Assembly (NCBI RefSeq): GCF_000473265.1
Contig: NZ_KI421511.1
Location: 795,731-859,730, forward strand
Direction of reading: 5' to 3'
DNA: 64,000 nucleotides
Origin: Amycolatopsis thermoflava N1165
Lineage (GTDB): Bacteria > Actinomycetota > Actinomycetes > Mycobacteriales > Pseudonocardiaceae
This document shows, piece after piece, positions 42,233 to 50,651 of the stretch. Under the pieces are notes generated by a model. It was not told the DNA's origin. It worked only from the letters and a program-made list of their open reading frames with translations, and did no database searches. Every line of letters begins with the position of its first letter. Within the stretch, counting starts at the first letter, position 1. Made by a program: the position numbers and the translations under genes.

Positions 42233-43135
42233 CCCACGTCCACGGTGCGGGTGCCGAGCCGGGGCGGCTCTACCGCGACCTGGTCGAGCTGTTCGTCGCG
42301 GCCGAGGAGCTGGGCTATGAGTCCGGCTGGGTGGCGCAGCACCACTTCCAGCCCGAGCACGGACGCCTGCCCGCACCGCTGGTGCTGCGCGCCGCCGCCG
42401 CGGAACGCACCAGCCGCATCCGGCTCGGCACCGCCGTCACCGTGCTGCCGCTGGAGGACCCGCTGCGCCTCGCGGAGGACGTGCTCGTGCTCGACGACCT
42501 GTCCGGTGGCCGGGTCGAGCTGGGTCTGGGCAGCGGGGCGGCGTCGGCGGGGGAGTTCGCCGTGTTCGGTCGCAACGCCGACCGGCGCCACGGTGACTAC
42601 GACCGCAACCTCGGCGTGCTCACGCAAGCGCTGGCCAGTCACCCAGTCGCCGGCCGCCTGTGGGAGTCCACGCTGCGGCCCGATGCGCTGGTGCGCGGCG
42701 CTCACGCCGGGCGGGGGCTGCTGCTCGGCGCCGGCCCGGCGGACCCGGTGCAGGTGAAGCTCGCCGACACCCACGTCGCCGCGCGGCGGGGCCGGACCCG
42801 GATCGCTACCGTGCGGGGTGTCTTCCCCGGCCCGGACGCCGCCACCGCCGCCGCCGAGCTCGCTCCGGGTGTCGCCCGCTACCTGCCGCTGCACGTCCAG
42901 GCCGGGTGGGCGCCGCACGCCCGCGTCGGCGTGCACGAACTGCTCCGGCTGATGAACGTCCAGTACGGTCCGCCTGCGCGGATCACCGAAACGCTGCGAG
43001 CCGATCCGGTGCTGTCCGGCCACGGCACCCACCTCATCGCCGCGGTGCAGGCCGAGTTCGACGCTCGACCAGGCACTGCGGCGGCTCGAGGTACTGGCCC
43101 GCGAGATCGCCCCGCACCTGGGAGGTGACAGATGA
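42208..43135 (+). pseudogene. Luciferase-like FMN monooxygenase 2, C-terminal frameshift
   Basis: This tandem paralogue of the preceding gene (shared LGFLTHVHG, GWVAQHHF, RLGTAVTVLPLEDP) starts at GTG 42208 or 42199, inside the end of gene 1. The frame is good to AVQAEFD near 43062. After that the original frame gives an unlikely TAAARGTGPRDR and stops at 43128. One frame over, LDQALRRLEVLAREIAPHLG and a stop at 43135 match the end of gene 1 (IERLRIIATEIAPALG). The corrected stop also restores the operon's 4-nt overlap with the next ATG. One base is in excess near 43060-43064. Confidence 0.75.
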
Positions 43136-43436
43136 CCACCGCGGTCGGGAAGGGCAACGTCGGTGCCGGGACGGGGGCGATCGCGGCCGAGATGAAAGGC
43201 GGCGTGGGCACCGCGAGCACTGTCCTGCCCGACGGCACCGTGGTCGCCACCTCGGCGGCGCTCACCGTGCCCGAGGCGTACCCCTTCGCAGGCGGGGGCC
43301 AGGACGGGCTGGCGCTGAGCGTGCGCCCGTCCCACGGCCTCGGCGATGGCGACACCGTGTTTTCGGTCGTCACCGGCGCCACGGCGGCCGGGTTCTGTGG
43401 GATCCCCGCCGCCGAGGCGCCGTGGGCTCTCTACTT
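43132..43436 (+). pseudogene. Truncated DmpA-type (P1/S58) aminopeptidase
   Basis: The frame starts at ATG 43132 and reads GKGNVGAGTGAIAAEMKGGV followed by GTASTVLPDGT, then GLALSVRPSHGLGDGDTVFS. These are the blocks around the self-cleavage site of DmpA-type peptidases. The N-terminal third and the C-terminus are missing, and the usual nucleophile after the glycine-asparagine is not serine or threonine here. The frame runs into the convergent binding-protein gene. It is a remnant at the operon end, cut where two modules meet. Confidence 0.65.
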
Positions 43437-44984
43437 GACCGTCGCCTTGTCGAGGATCAGGTACTTGTAGGTGTTCCAGTCCACGCCGCGCACCGAGCCG
43501 GTGTAGACGTTGGTGACCGTCGTCGACACCAGGTTGATGACGAACTGCTCGTCGCTGAGGAGCTGGGTGTAGGCGTCGTACGCGGCGTGTGCCGCCGCGC
43601 TGTCCGGGTCCGGCTGCTCCCAGACCCTCTCGACGAGCGCGGCGTAGTCGGCGGACCGGTAGCCCGACAGGTTGCCCTCCGGCTTGAACGGCGCGGCGCC
43701 GGTCGCCAGGGTGGCCGGGCTGTTCTGGCCGAAGCCGTGCGGGTTGATCCACAGCTGGGACCTGCCGCTGTTGAGGGTCTGGGTCAACGCGGCCCCGTCC
43801 AGCGGTTCGAGTTCGACCTTGATGCCGATATCGGCCAGGTTGTTCTGCACGATCGCGGCGACCGACTTGGCCGGTGCCAGTGCCGTGTTGTACGAAAGGC
43901 GCAGTGGCTGCGCCGGCGCGCCGCCTGCCTGGGTGAGCAGGTCCCTGGCCTTGGTGAGGTCACGGGTGTAGCGCGTGGCGAGTTCCTGGTTGTAGGCCGG
44001 TGAGTCGGGTGACCACGGCGCGCTGTTGACCGACCCGGTGTCACCGAACACCTCGTGCAGGATGCGTTCACGGTCCACGGCGTAGGCGATGGCCTGGCGC
44101 ACAGCGCGGTGGGACAGCGCCGGGTCGGTCACGTTGGCGCCGATGTAGTAGTTGACGTCCCAGATGTTCTCGGGCTCGACGGTGTAGGCGTCGTCGCCGC
44201 GGAACGGGGTGAGCGCCTGCACGCTGGCGTCCACCACTACGTTGGTCTGGCCCGAGCGTACCGAGTTCAGCAGGGCGGTCTCGTCGGGAATGACCTTCAG
44301 GTCCACCTCGTCGACCTTCGGCGCGCCGTTCCAGTAGTCGTCGTTGCGGACCAGCCGCACCTGCTGGCCGCGCTGCCAGCCGGCGAACTTGAACGGGCCG
44401 GTCCCGATGAACTGCTCGCCGGCCTTGAGCTGGTCCGGGGTCTCCCGGTCGGTCAGCAGGACGAACTCGAGCAGGTCGAAGAGGTTCACCAGCGGGTGCG
44501 CCAGGTGCAGGACCGCGACGTGGGGGTCGGCGGTGTCGACCGCGGTGACGGCGGCCGCCGCGGGGCGCAGCTGCGACGCCGCGGCGGCCGAGGCGTAGGT
44601 CTTCAGCGAGTAGGCGACGTCCTCGGAGGTCAGCGGGCGTCCGTTGTGGAATTTCACGTCGTCCCGCAGGGCCAGGGTCACGGTCCGGCCGTCGGGGGAG
44701 ACGGTCCAGGACTTCGCGACGGCGGGCTGCGGTGTGCCGGTGGCCCGGTCGTAACGGATCAGCGTGTCGTAGAGCAGCCTGCCGATCGTCATCGACGTGG
44801 TGCTCTGGCTGTAGATCGCCGACGGGGTGAGGTCCGACAGGGTGCCGACGACGAGTGTGCCGCCGGCCGCGCCGGAGGCTTGCTTCGCCTGGTCGACCGC
44901 GGACGAGCAACCGGCCGCGACGGTGACCGCGGTGAGCGCGGCGGCCAGGCGCAGCAGCCAGGTCCGTGGACGGGAGGGGGTCAT
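43431..44984 (-). CDS. Oligopeptide-type ABC substrate-binding lipoprotein (sulfatase cluster)
   Basis: This 517-residue SBP_bac_5 protein has a lipobox VTVAAGCSS near residue 26. The blocks AVAKSWTVSPDGRTVTLALR, VKFHNGRPLTSEDVAYSLKT and HRAVRQAIAYAVDRERILHE are typical. Its ATG overlaps the stop of the fused ATPase by 4 nt, so it is last in the minus-strand operon that starts with sulfatase 2 at 52465. It should bind the sulfate ester or related solute. It differs clearly from the paralogue at 36324, so the two importers likely serve different ligands. Confidence 0.9.
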   Translation of the reverse strand: MTPSRPRTWLLRLAAALTAVTVAAGCSSAVDQAKQASGAAGGTLVVGTLSDLTPSAIYSQSTTSMTIGRLLYDTLIRYDRATGTPQPAVAKSWTVSPDGRTVTLALRDDVKFHNGRPLTSEDVAYSLKTYASAAAASQLRPAAAAVTAVDTADPHVAVLHLAHPLVNLFDLLEFVLLTDRETPDQLKAGEQFIGTGPFKFAGWQRGQQVRLVRNDDYWNGAPKVDEVDLKVIPDETALLNSVRSGQTNVVVDASVQALTPFRGDDAYTVEPENIWDVNYYIGANVTDPALSHRAVRQAIAYAVDRERILHEVFGDTGSVNSAPWSPDSPAYNQELATRYTRDLTKARDLLTQAGGAPAQPLRLSYNTALAPAKSVAAIVQNNLADIGIKVELEPLDGAALTQTLNSGRSQLWINPHGFGQNSPATLATGAAPFKPEGNLSGYRSADYAALVERVWEQPDPDSAAAHAAYDAYTQLLSDEQFVINLVSTTVTNVYTGSVRGVDWNTYKYLILDKATVK

Positions 44985-46630
44985 GGAGTCTCCTTCTCGG
45001 ATGGGGAGTGGCGGCGACGCTGGATCGCCGGGTCGGGGACCGGCACGGCCGCGACGAGGGTTCGGGTGTAGTCCTGGGCCGGGGAGCCGAACACCGTGCG
45101 CGCGGGCCCGGTCTCCACGATCCGGCCGGACTCGAGGACCGCCACCCGGTCGGCGATTTCGCTGACCACGGCGAGGTCGTGGCTGATGAACAGCGCGGCG
45201 AAACCGAACTCGGCGCGCAGCTGCGTGAACAGCTCCAGGATGCGGGACTGGACCGAGACGTCGAGGGCGCTGGTCGGTTCGTCGGCGACGACGAGCCGCG
45301 GGGACAGGGCGAGGGCGCGGGCGAGGGCGGCGCGCTGGCGCTGGCCGCCGGAGAGTTCGCCCGGACGGCGCCGGCCGGCCGCGGCGGGCAGGTGCACCGC
45401 GTCGAGCAGCTCGGCCACCCGCCGCCGGATCCGGGCGCGGTCGCCGGCTCCGTGCACGACGAGCGGTTCGGCGACGCAGTCGTCGATCGTCCACAGCGGA
45501 TCGAGGGAGGCGGCCGGGTCCTGCGGCACCAGGGCGAGGTCGCGGCGCAGCGCCCGCAGCTCGGCGCGGCGGAGCGTGCGCGGGTCCCGTCCGAGCAGTC
45601 GCACCGTGCCGCTGGTGGGCGGCGTGACGGCCAGGGCGACGCGCCCGATGGTCGTCTTGCCGGAGCCGGATTCGCCGACCAGGCCGAGCACCTCACCCGC
45701 CCGCAGCTGCAGGGACACGCCCTCGAGCGCGGTGAAGGCCGGCGCCCGGCCCCGGCCCGGGTGGACGACGGACACGCCCTCCAGGTCGACCACCCGGTCC
45801 CCGGCAGGCGTCGCGGCCTCCCGCGAGTCCGTCGTGCTCAGTCGCGGCACGGCGGCCAGCAGCTCCTTGGTGTAGGAGGCCTGGGGCGTGCGGAACAACT
45901 CGGCCACACCGGCTTCCTCGACCACGTTGCCGTCGCGGAGGACGACGACGCGATCCGCGAGGTCGGCGACCACCCCCAGGTTGTGGGTGATCAGGAGGAT
46001 CGCGGTGCCGGTCTCGTCCCGCAGCCGGCGCAGCAGGTCCAGGATCCCGGCCTGCACGGTGACGTCGAGGGCGGTGGTCGGTTCGTCGGCGATGATCAGC
46101 CGGGGGCGCCCGGACAGGGCGAGCGCGATGACCACGCGCTGCTTCTGGCCGCCGGAGAGCTGGTGCGGGTACCAGTCCAGGCGCCGCTCCGGATCGGGGA
46201 TCTCGACGGTGCTGAGCAGTTCCACGGCCCGGTCCCGAGCGGTGGCCTTGTCGAAGCCCGGGCGCAGCCGCAGCGCTTCGATCAGCTGGCGGCCGATCGT
46301 CTGCACCGGGTTCAGCGCCGTCTGCGGTTCCTGGAACACCATCGCGGCCACCCCGCCGCGGAGCCGGTTGAGGGTGCGTTCGTCCGCGCCGACCACCTGG
46401 GTTCCGGCGAGCACGATCGACCCCTCCGCGCGGGCTCCGTCCGGCAGCAGCCCGAGAACCGCGCGCGCGGTGAGGGACTTGCCGGAACCGGACTCGCCGA
46501 CGAGGGCGACGATCTCGCCCGGTGCGACGTCGAGGTCGATGCCGTCGACCGCGCGGGCCCGGTCGGAGCGGGTGCCGAAGCTGACTGCCAGGTTCTCGAT
46601 GCGCAGCAGCGAGGCGTCGGTGTCAGTCAC
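44981..46630 (-). CDS. Fused DppD-DppF ABC ATPase
   Basis: This 549-residue protein carries two complete ATPase domains. The first has GESGSGKSLTARAVLG, LSGGQKQRVVIALALSGRPR and LIIADEPTTALDVT. The second, from about residue 280, has GESGSGKTTIGRVALA, LSGGQRQRAALARALALSPR and VVADEPTSALDVS. Such fusions replace the DppD/DppF pair. It starts with GTG and overlaps the permease gene by 8 nt. Confidence 0.93.
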   Translation of the reverse strand: MTDTDASLLRIENLAVSFGTRSDRARAVDGIDLDVAPGEIVALVGESGSGKSLTARAVLGLLPDGARAEGSIVLAGTQVVGADERTLNRLRGGVAAMVFQEPQTALNPVQTIGRQLIEALRLRPGFDKATARDRAVELLSTVEIPDPERRLDWYPHQLSGGQKQRVVIALALSGRPRLIIADEPTTALDVTVQAGILDLLRRLRDETGTAILLITHNLGVVADLADRVVVLRDGNVVEEAGVAELFRTPQASYTKELLAAVPRLSTTDSREAATPAGDRVVDLEGVSVVHPGRGRAPAFTALEGVSLQLRAGEVLGLVGESGSGKTTIGRVALAVTPPTSGTVRLLGRDPRTLRRAELRALRRDLALVPQDPAASLDPLWTIDDCVAEPLVVHGAGDRARIRRRVAELLDAVHLPAAAGRRRPGELSGGQRQRAALARALALSPRLVVADEPTSALDVSVQSRILELFTQLRAEFGFAALFISHDLAVVSEIADRVAVLESGRIVETGPARTVFGSPAQDYTRTLVAAVPVPDPAIQRRRHSPSEKETP

Positions 46631-47516
46631 GGCCTGCCTTCCCGAGTGCCTGGGCGATGAGGTAGAAGCCGACGCTGAGGGCGACCACGACGGCGAGCGG
46701 CGCGACCGCGAACCACGGCCGGATCTCGATGTAGAGCAGGGAATCCGCGATCACGCCGCCCAGCGACGGCGCCGGGGGCCGCACGCCGATGCCGAGGAAG
46801 CTCATCGCGCTCTCGGCGAAGATCGCCCCCGAGAACGCCAGCGCGACGTGGACCGCGACCGGTTCCAGCGAGTTCGGCAGCACGTGCCGCCGCAGCACCC
46901 ACCCGCCGGGCGCGCCGATGACCCTGGCGGACTCGACGAACGGCAGTTCCCGCACACGCAGCACCTGGGACCGGATCAGTCGGCCCACGATGGGCGCTTC
47001 GGTCACCACGATCACGGTGATCACCGTCGGCGTGCCCGGGCCGGCGACGAGCGCGAGCAGGACGCCGAGGATCAGGGCGGGGAACGCGAGGACGACGTCG
47101 AACACCCGCTGTGTGATCAGGTCCGCCAGCGGGCGCGTGGTGGCCAGGAGACCGATGAGGATCCCCAGGACGGTGCCCGCCGGAACGGCGATCACGGCCA
47201 CCAGCAGGCTGGTCCGGGCGCCGTGGAACACGCGGGCGGCGATGTCGCGGCTGAGCTGGTCGGTGCCGAACAGATGACCCGCGCCCGGCGGCAGCAGCTG
47301 CGAGCCCGCGACCTGCCGGACCGGGTCCCAGGAGGTCAGCAGCGGCGCGAACAGGCCGGCCAGGCAGACCATCGCGACCAGCACCACGCCGGCCAGACCC
47401 GCCCCGCGGGTCAATGACGCGGCGAACCGGTGCCGGCTGCGCCAGGAATCCCGCGCGGCGGGCCCGGGCGGCGCCGGTGGTGCGGCCGGTTCGAGCTGGT
47501 GGGACAGTTCGCTCAT
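46623..47516 (-). CDS. DppC-type ABC permease (sulfatase cluster)
   Basis: This 297-residue permease from ATG 47516 has a proline- and alanine-rich cytoplasmic N-terminus and then HLFGTDQLSRDIAARVFHGA, the DppC hallmark. Five more helices follow, with the EAA loop FVESARVIGAPGGWVLRRHV and the end IRPWFAVAPLAVVVALSVGF. It overlaps the upstream permease by 4 nt. Confidence 0.92.
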   Translation of the reverse strand: MSELSHQLEPAAPPAPPGPAARDSWRSRHRFAASLTRGAGLAGVVLVAMVCLAGLFAPLLTSWDPVRQVAGSQLLPPGAGHLFGTDQLSRDIAARVFHGARTSLLVAVIAVPAGTVLGILIGLLATTRPLADLITQRVFDVVLAFPALILGVLLALVAGPGTPTVITVIVVTEAPIVGRLIRSQVLRVRELPFVESARVIGAPGGWVLRRHVLPNSLEPVAVHVALAFSGAIFAESAMSFLGIGVRPPAPSLGGVIADSLLYIEIRPWFAVAPLAVVVALSVGFYLIAQALGKAGRD

Positions 47517-48472
47517 GGCCGGCCCTCCAGGCGGACGCGCGGATCGAGGAACGCGTGGGCGACGTCGGTGACGATCTGAATCACGACGAACACCGCGACC
47601 GACAGCAGCACCAGCGCCTGGACCACCGGGTAGTCCCGGGCTCCGACGCTCTGCGTCAGCAGTTGACCGAGCCCCGGCCAGGCGAAGATCGCCTCGACCA
47701 GCACCGCACCGCTGAGCAGGGCGCCGGTCTGCAGGCCGAGCACCGTCAGGAACGTCGGCAGCGCGTTGCGCAGCGCCCCCCGGGTAAGGATGCGCCGGGC
47801 CGGGGTGCCCAGGGCGCGGGCGGTGAGTACGTAGGGCTGGCGCCATTCCCGCCGCAGCGCCTCCGACAGGAACCGGGTCAGCGCCGCCGCCACCGGCAGG
47901 GCCAGGCACGTCGCGGGGAGCACCAGGTACTGGGCGGTGATGTCCAGGCTGGCGAAGTAGCCCTCGGGTGGGATGCCGCTCGCGGGCAGGACGGGCAGCA
48001 GCACGGCGAACACCAGCACGAGCAGGACACCGCTGACGAACGGCGGCACCGCGATCGACACCGTCACGAGCGTGCCGAGCACGGTGTCCAGCCACCGCCG
48101 CGGGCGCACCACCCAGGCGATCGAAGCCACCAGGCTGAGTGCGACGGCGACGACGACCGCGGTCACGGTCAGCACGAGCGTGTTGGCCACTCCGTGACCG
48201 ATGAGCGAGCCGATCGGTCCGCCGATCACGTACGAGGTGCCGAAGTCCAGCCGCAGCACGTTACCCAGCCAGTGCCAGTACTGGTAGACCAGCGAGTGGT
48301 CCAGGCCCAGCTGGGCGCGGACGGCCGCGATCGTGTCCGGAGCAGCGTCGGTGCCGGCGATGACGCGGGCAGGGTCGCCGGGCACCAGGCGCAGCGCGAC
48401 GAACACCACCATCGAGGCGAGCAGCAGCACCAGCACACCGGAGCCGATGCGGGTGAGCAGGTGGCGGCGCAT
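47513..48472 (-). CDS. DppB-type ABC permease (sulfatase cluster)
   Basis: This 319-residue permease begins MRRHLLTRIGSGVLVLLLAS and has LRLVPGDPARVIAGTDAAPD. The EAA loop reads YVLTARALGTPARRILTRGA and the end AVLVEAIFAWPGLGQLLTQS. Its start codon overlaps the sulfatase stop by one base (TGATG). With the DppC partner it forms the channel. Confidence 0.92.
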   Translation of the reverse strand: MRRHLLTRIGSGVLVLLLASMVVFVALRLVPGDPARVIAGTDAAPDTIAAVRAQLGLDHSLVYQYWHWLGNVLRLDFGTSYVIGGPIGSLIGHGVANTLVLTVTAVVVAVALSLVASIAWVVRPRRWLDTVLGTLVTVSIAVPPFVSGVLLVLVFAVLLPVLPASGIPPEGYFASLDITAQYLVLPATCLALPVAAALTRFLSEALRREWRQPYVLTARALGTPARRILTRGALRNALPTFLTVLGLQTGALLSGAVLVEAIFAWPGLGQLLTQSVGARDYPVVQALVLLSVAVFVVIQIVTDVAHAFLDPRVRLEGRP

Positions 48473-49776
48473 CAGGCCACGCCCTCTTCCAGCCGGGCCA
48501 GGTACGCCGCGGTGTTCTTCTCGGCGACGGCGCTGCCCTCGGTGTCGGAGGGCAGGTGGTCGCCGGTGTCCCGGCGCCACTGGTGCAGCAGCTCGGCCAG
48601 CTCTGCTTGGACCGCGGCGTACTCGGGCCGCCCGGCGACGTTCACGGTTTCGCCCGGATCGGCCACGAGGTCGTAGAGTTCCACGGCCGGCCGCGGTCCG
48701 GCGTAGCGTCCGGCGACCGCGGCGCCGGACGGGCTGCCCGCGATGTCCAACGGCAGCACCAGTTCCGGCCGTGCGGCGTAGTTCTCCAGGTAGCTGAAGC
48801 GTTTGGTGCGCACGGCGCGGATGGGGTCGTAGCTGTCGTGGTAGGTCTTCTCGGTGAAGACCTCTGTGCGGGCGTCGGCCGTCTCGGTGCCGAGCACCTG
48901 CCCGGCATGGGAGACGCCCTGCACCGCGGCGGGGACCTCGACGCCGAGCAGTTCCAGCAGCGTCGGGACCAGGTCGACCCCGCTGAAGAGACCGTCGAGG
49001 CGCCGCGGTGCGATGCCGCGGCCGCGCGGCGGCCGGATCATGAAGGCGATGCCGGTGCCCGCCGCGTACAGGGTGGACTTCGCGCGGGGGAACGCCGCGC
49101 CGTGGTCGGTGTGGAAGACGACCCACGTGTTCCCGGACAGGCCGTGCCGGTCGAGGGCGTCCAGCAAGCGGCCCAGTGCGGCGTCGGCCTTCGCGATCGC
49201 GCCGTGGAAGCCGGCGAGGTCGGCGCGGACCTGCGGGGTGTCGGGCAGGTGGTCCGGCACCGGCACCGTCGCCGGGTCCGGGTGGGTGTAGCGGTCCTCG
49301 GGATAGGGCCGGTGTGTTTCGAAGAAGCCGGCGTTGAGCAGGAAGGGCCGGTCCCCGATCCGGCCGAGGAAGTCCTCGGCGAGCGCGACGACGTGGTCGC
49401 AGAACGAGTTCGAGACGTCGTATTCGGCGTACCCGAGGCGGCCGGGGTCGGAGCTCTCGTGCTGCATCCCGAACAGCGCGGTGTGCCAGCCCTGTGCCGC
49501 GAGCACGGCGGGCAGCGTTTCGACGTCGTCGTGGTACTCCCAGCCGTGGTGCGCCAGGCCGACCAGCCCGTTGTGGTGGGGGTAGCGCCCGGTCAGGATC
49601 GACCCCCGGGCGGGGGAGCACAGGGGCGCGGTGGCGTGGGCGTCGGTGAGGACGATGCTGTCGGCGGCCAGCCGCCGGGTGTGCGGGCTGACGACTCCTT
49701 CGGCGCCGTAGCTGGGCAGGTGCCGGCCCAGGTCGTGCCAGTGGACGAGCACGACGTTGTCGGGGGTGTCGGGCAC
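48472..49776 (-). CDS. Type I sulfatase 1
   Basis: This 434-residue sulfatase starts at GTG 49776 with an AGAAGGAAG ribosome site. Cys53 in TAPLCSPARGSILTGR fits the C-x-P-x-R signature, to be converted to formylglycine. Metal ligands appear in the C-terminal half in VVFHTDHGAAFPRAKSTLY. It has no signal peptide, so it should act inside the cell on a sulfate ester brought in by the ABC transporter encoded next to it. Sequence does not reveal the substrate. It is separated from the FGE gene by 23 bp. Confidence 0.9.
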   Translation of the reverse strand: MPDTPDNVVLVHWHDLGRHLPSYGAEGVVSPHTRRLAADSIVLTDAHATAPLCSPARGSILTGRYPHHNGLVGLAHHGWEYHDDVETLPAVLAAQGWHTALFGMQHESSDPGRLGYAEYDVSNSFCDHVVALAEDFLGRIGDRPFLLNAGFFETHRPYPEDRYTHPDPATVPVPDHLPDTPQVRADLAGFHGAIAKADAALGRLLDALDRHGLSGNTWVVFHTDHGAAFPRAKSTLYAAGTGIAFMIRPPRGRGIAPRRLDGLFSGVDLVPTLLELLGVEVPAAVQGVSHAGQVLGTETADARTEVFTEKTYHDSYDPIRAVRTKRFSYLENYAARPELVLPLDIAGSPSGAAVAGRYAGPRPAVELYDLVADPGETVNVAGRPEYAAVQAELAELLHQWRRDTGDHLPSDTEGSAVAEKNTAAYLARLEEGVA

Positions 49777-49799
49777 GGGTGTGCTCTCTTCCTTCTCTC

Positions 49800-50651
49800 T
49801 CAGGCGGCCACGCGAAAGCCGGCGTGGCCGGTCGAGGTGTCCGGGGTGTTGGCCGTGCGCGCCGAGGTGCGGTACCGGCGGCAGTAGGACGCATGACACA
49901 GGTAGGAACCGCCACGCAGCACCGGGCGGGGATCCCCGGCGCGGAATGTGTCCGCGGTCCACTCCCACACGTTGCCGGTGGTGTTCAGGAGTCCGAACCC
50001 GTTGGGCTCGAAGGAATCCACCGGGACCGTCCCCACCGGCCCTTCGGGCCGGTGCGGGAATTCGCCGCGCCAGACGTTCATCCGGTGGTCGTCGAACTCG
50101 GCACCCCAGGGGAACGGCTGCTGCACCAGACCGCCGCGGGCGGCGAACTCCCACTCGGCCTCGGTCGGCAGCCGGACCCCCGCCCAGCGGCAGTAGGCGA
50201 GGGCGTCGGAGTGGGAGACGTGGACGACCGGGTGCGTGGCACGGTCCTCGATGGCCGACCGTGGGCCTTCCGGGTGCCGCCAGTCGGCGCCGGGCACGAC
50301 ACGCCACCACGGTGCGGCCGCGACAGCCGGTGTAGGCGGGGCGTCCGGCGGCAGGAGCCCGGCGAAGACCAGCGAGTCGCCGTACTGCTCGGCGCTGGTG
50401 CGGTAGCCGGTGTCGGCGACGAAGGCCGCGAACTCGGCGTTGGTGACGGCGTGCGGTGCGATGGCGAACGCGGCCACCTCGACCTCGCGCACCGGTCCCT
50501 CCCCGTCGCCGGGATGGGCGCGGGAGTCGTCACTGCCCATGAGGAAGCGCGCCGCTTGCAGGTCGATCAGGCCGGTGGAACGGGACCGCGTCGCGTTCGG
50601 CGGTGTTCCGGCGTGTTTGCCGGGCGGACGGCCGGGGGTGCAGCAGGTCAT
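49800..50651 (-). CDS. Formylglycine-generating enzyme
   Basis: This 283-residue FGE-sulfatase domain protein oxidises the sulfatase cysteine to formylglycine with oxygen and copper. The two active-site cysteines are Cys252 and Cys257 in RGGSYLCHASYCRRYRTSAR, as in human SUMF1 and Streptomyces FGE. Other hallmarks are RLPTEAEWEFAARGG and LLNTTGNVWEWTADTF. The N-terminus has an unusual extra CC pair (MTCCTPGRPPG). It sits between the two sulfatases, overlapping sulfatase 2 by 4 nt, so it is their dedicated activator. Confidence 0.94.
   Translation of the reverse strand: MTCCTPGRPPGKHAGTPPNATRSRSTGLIDLQAARFLMGSDDSRAHPGDGEGPVREVEVAAFAIAPHAVTNAEFAAFVADTGYRTSAEQYGDSLVFAGLLPPDAPPTPAVAAAPWWRVVPGADWRHPEGPRSAIEDRATHPVVHVSHSDALAYCRWAGVRLPTEAEWEFAARGGLVQQPFPWGAEFDDHRMNVWRGEFPHRPEGPVGTVPVDSFEPNGFGLLNTTGNVWEWTADTFRAGDPRPVLRGGSYLCHASYCRRYRTSARTANTPDTSTGHAGFRVAA

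Noticed and set aside
50560-50651. CC pair at the N-terminus of the FGE considered as evidence for a different enzyme
   Set aside because: The C-terminal CHASYC active site and the whole FGE domain are intact; the N-terminal pair may only bind metal or be incidental.
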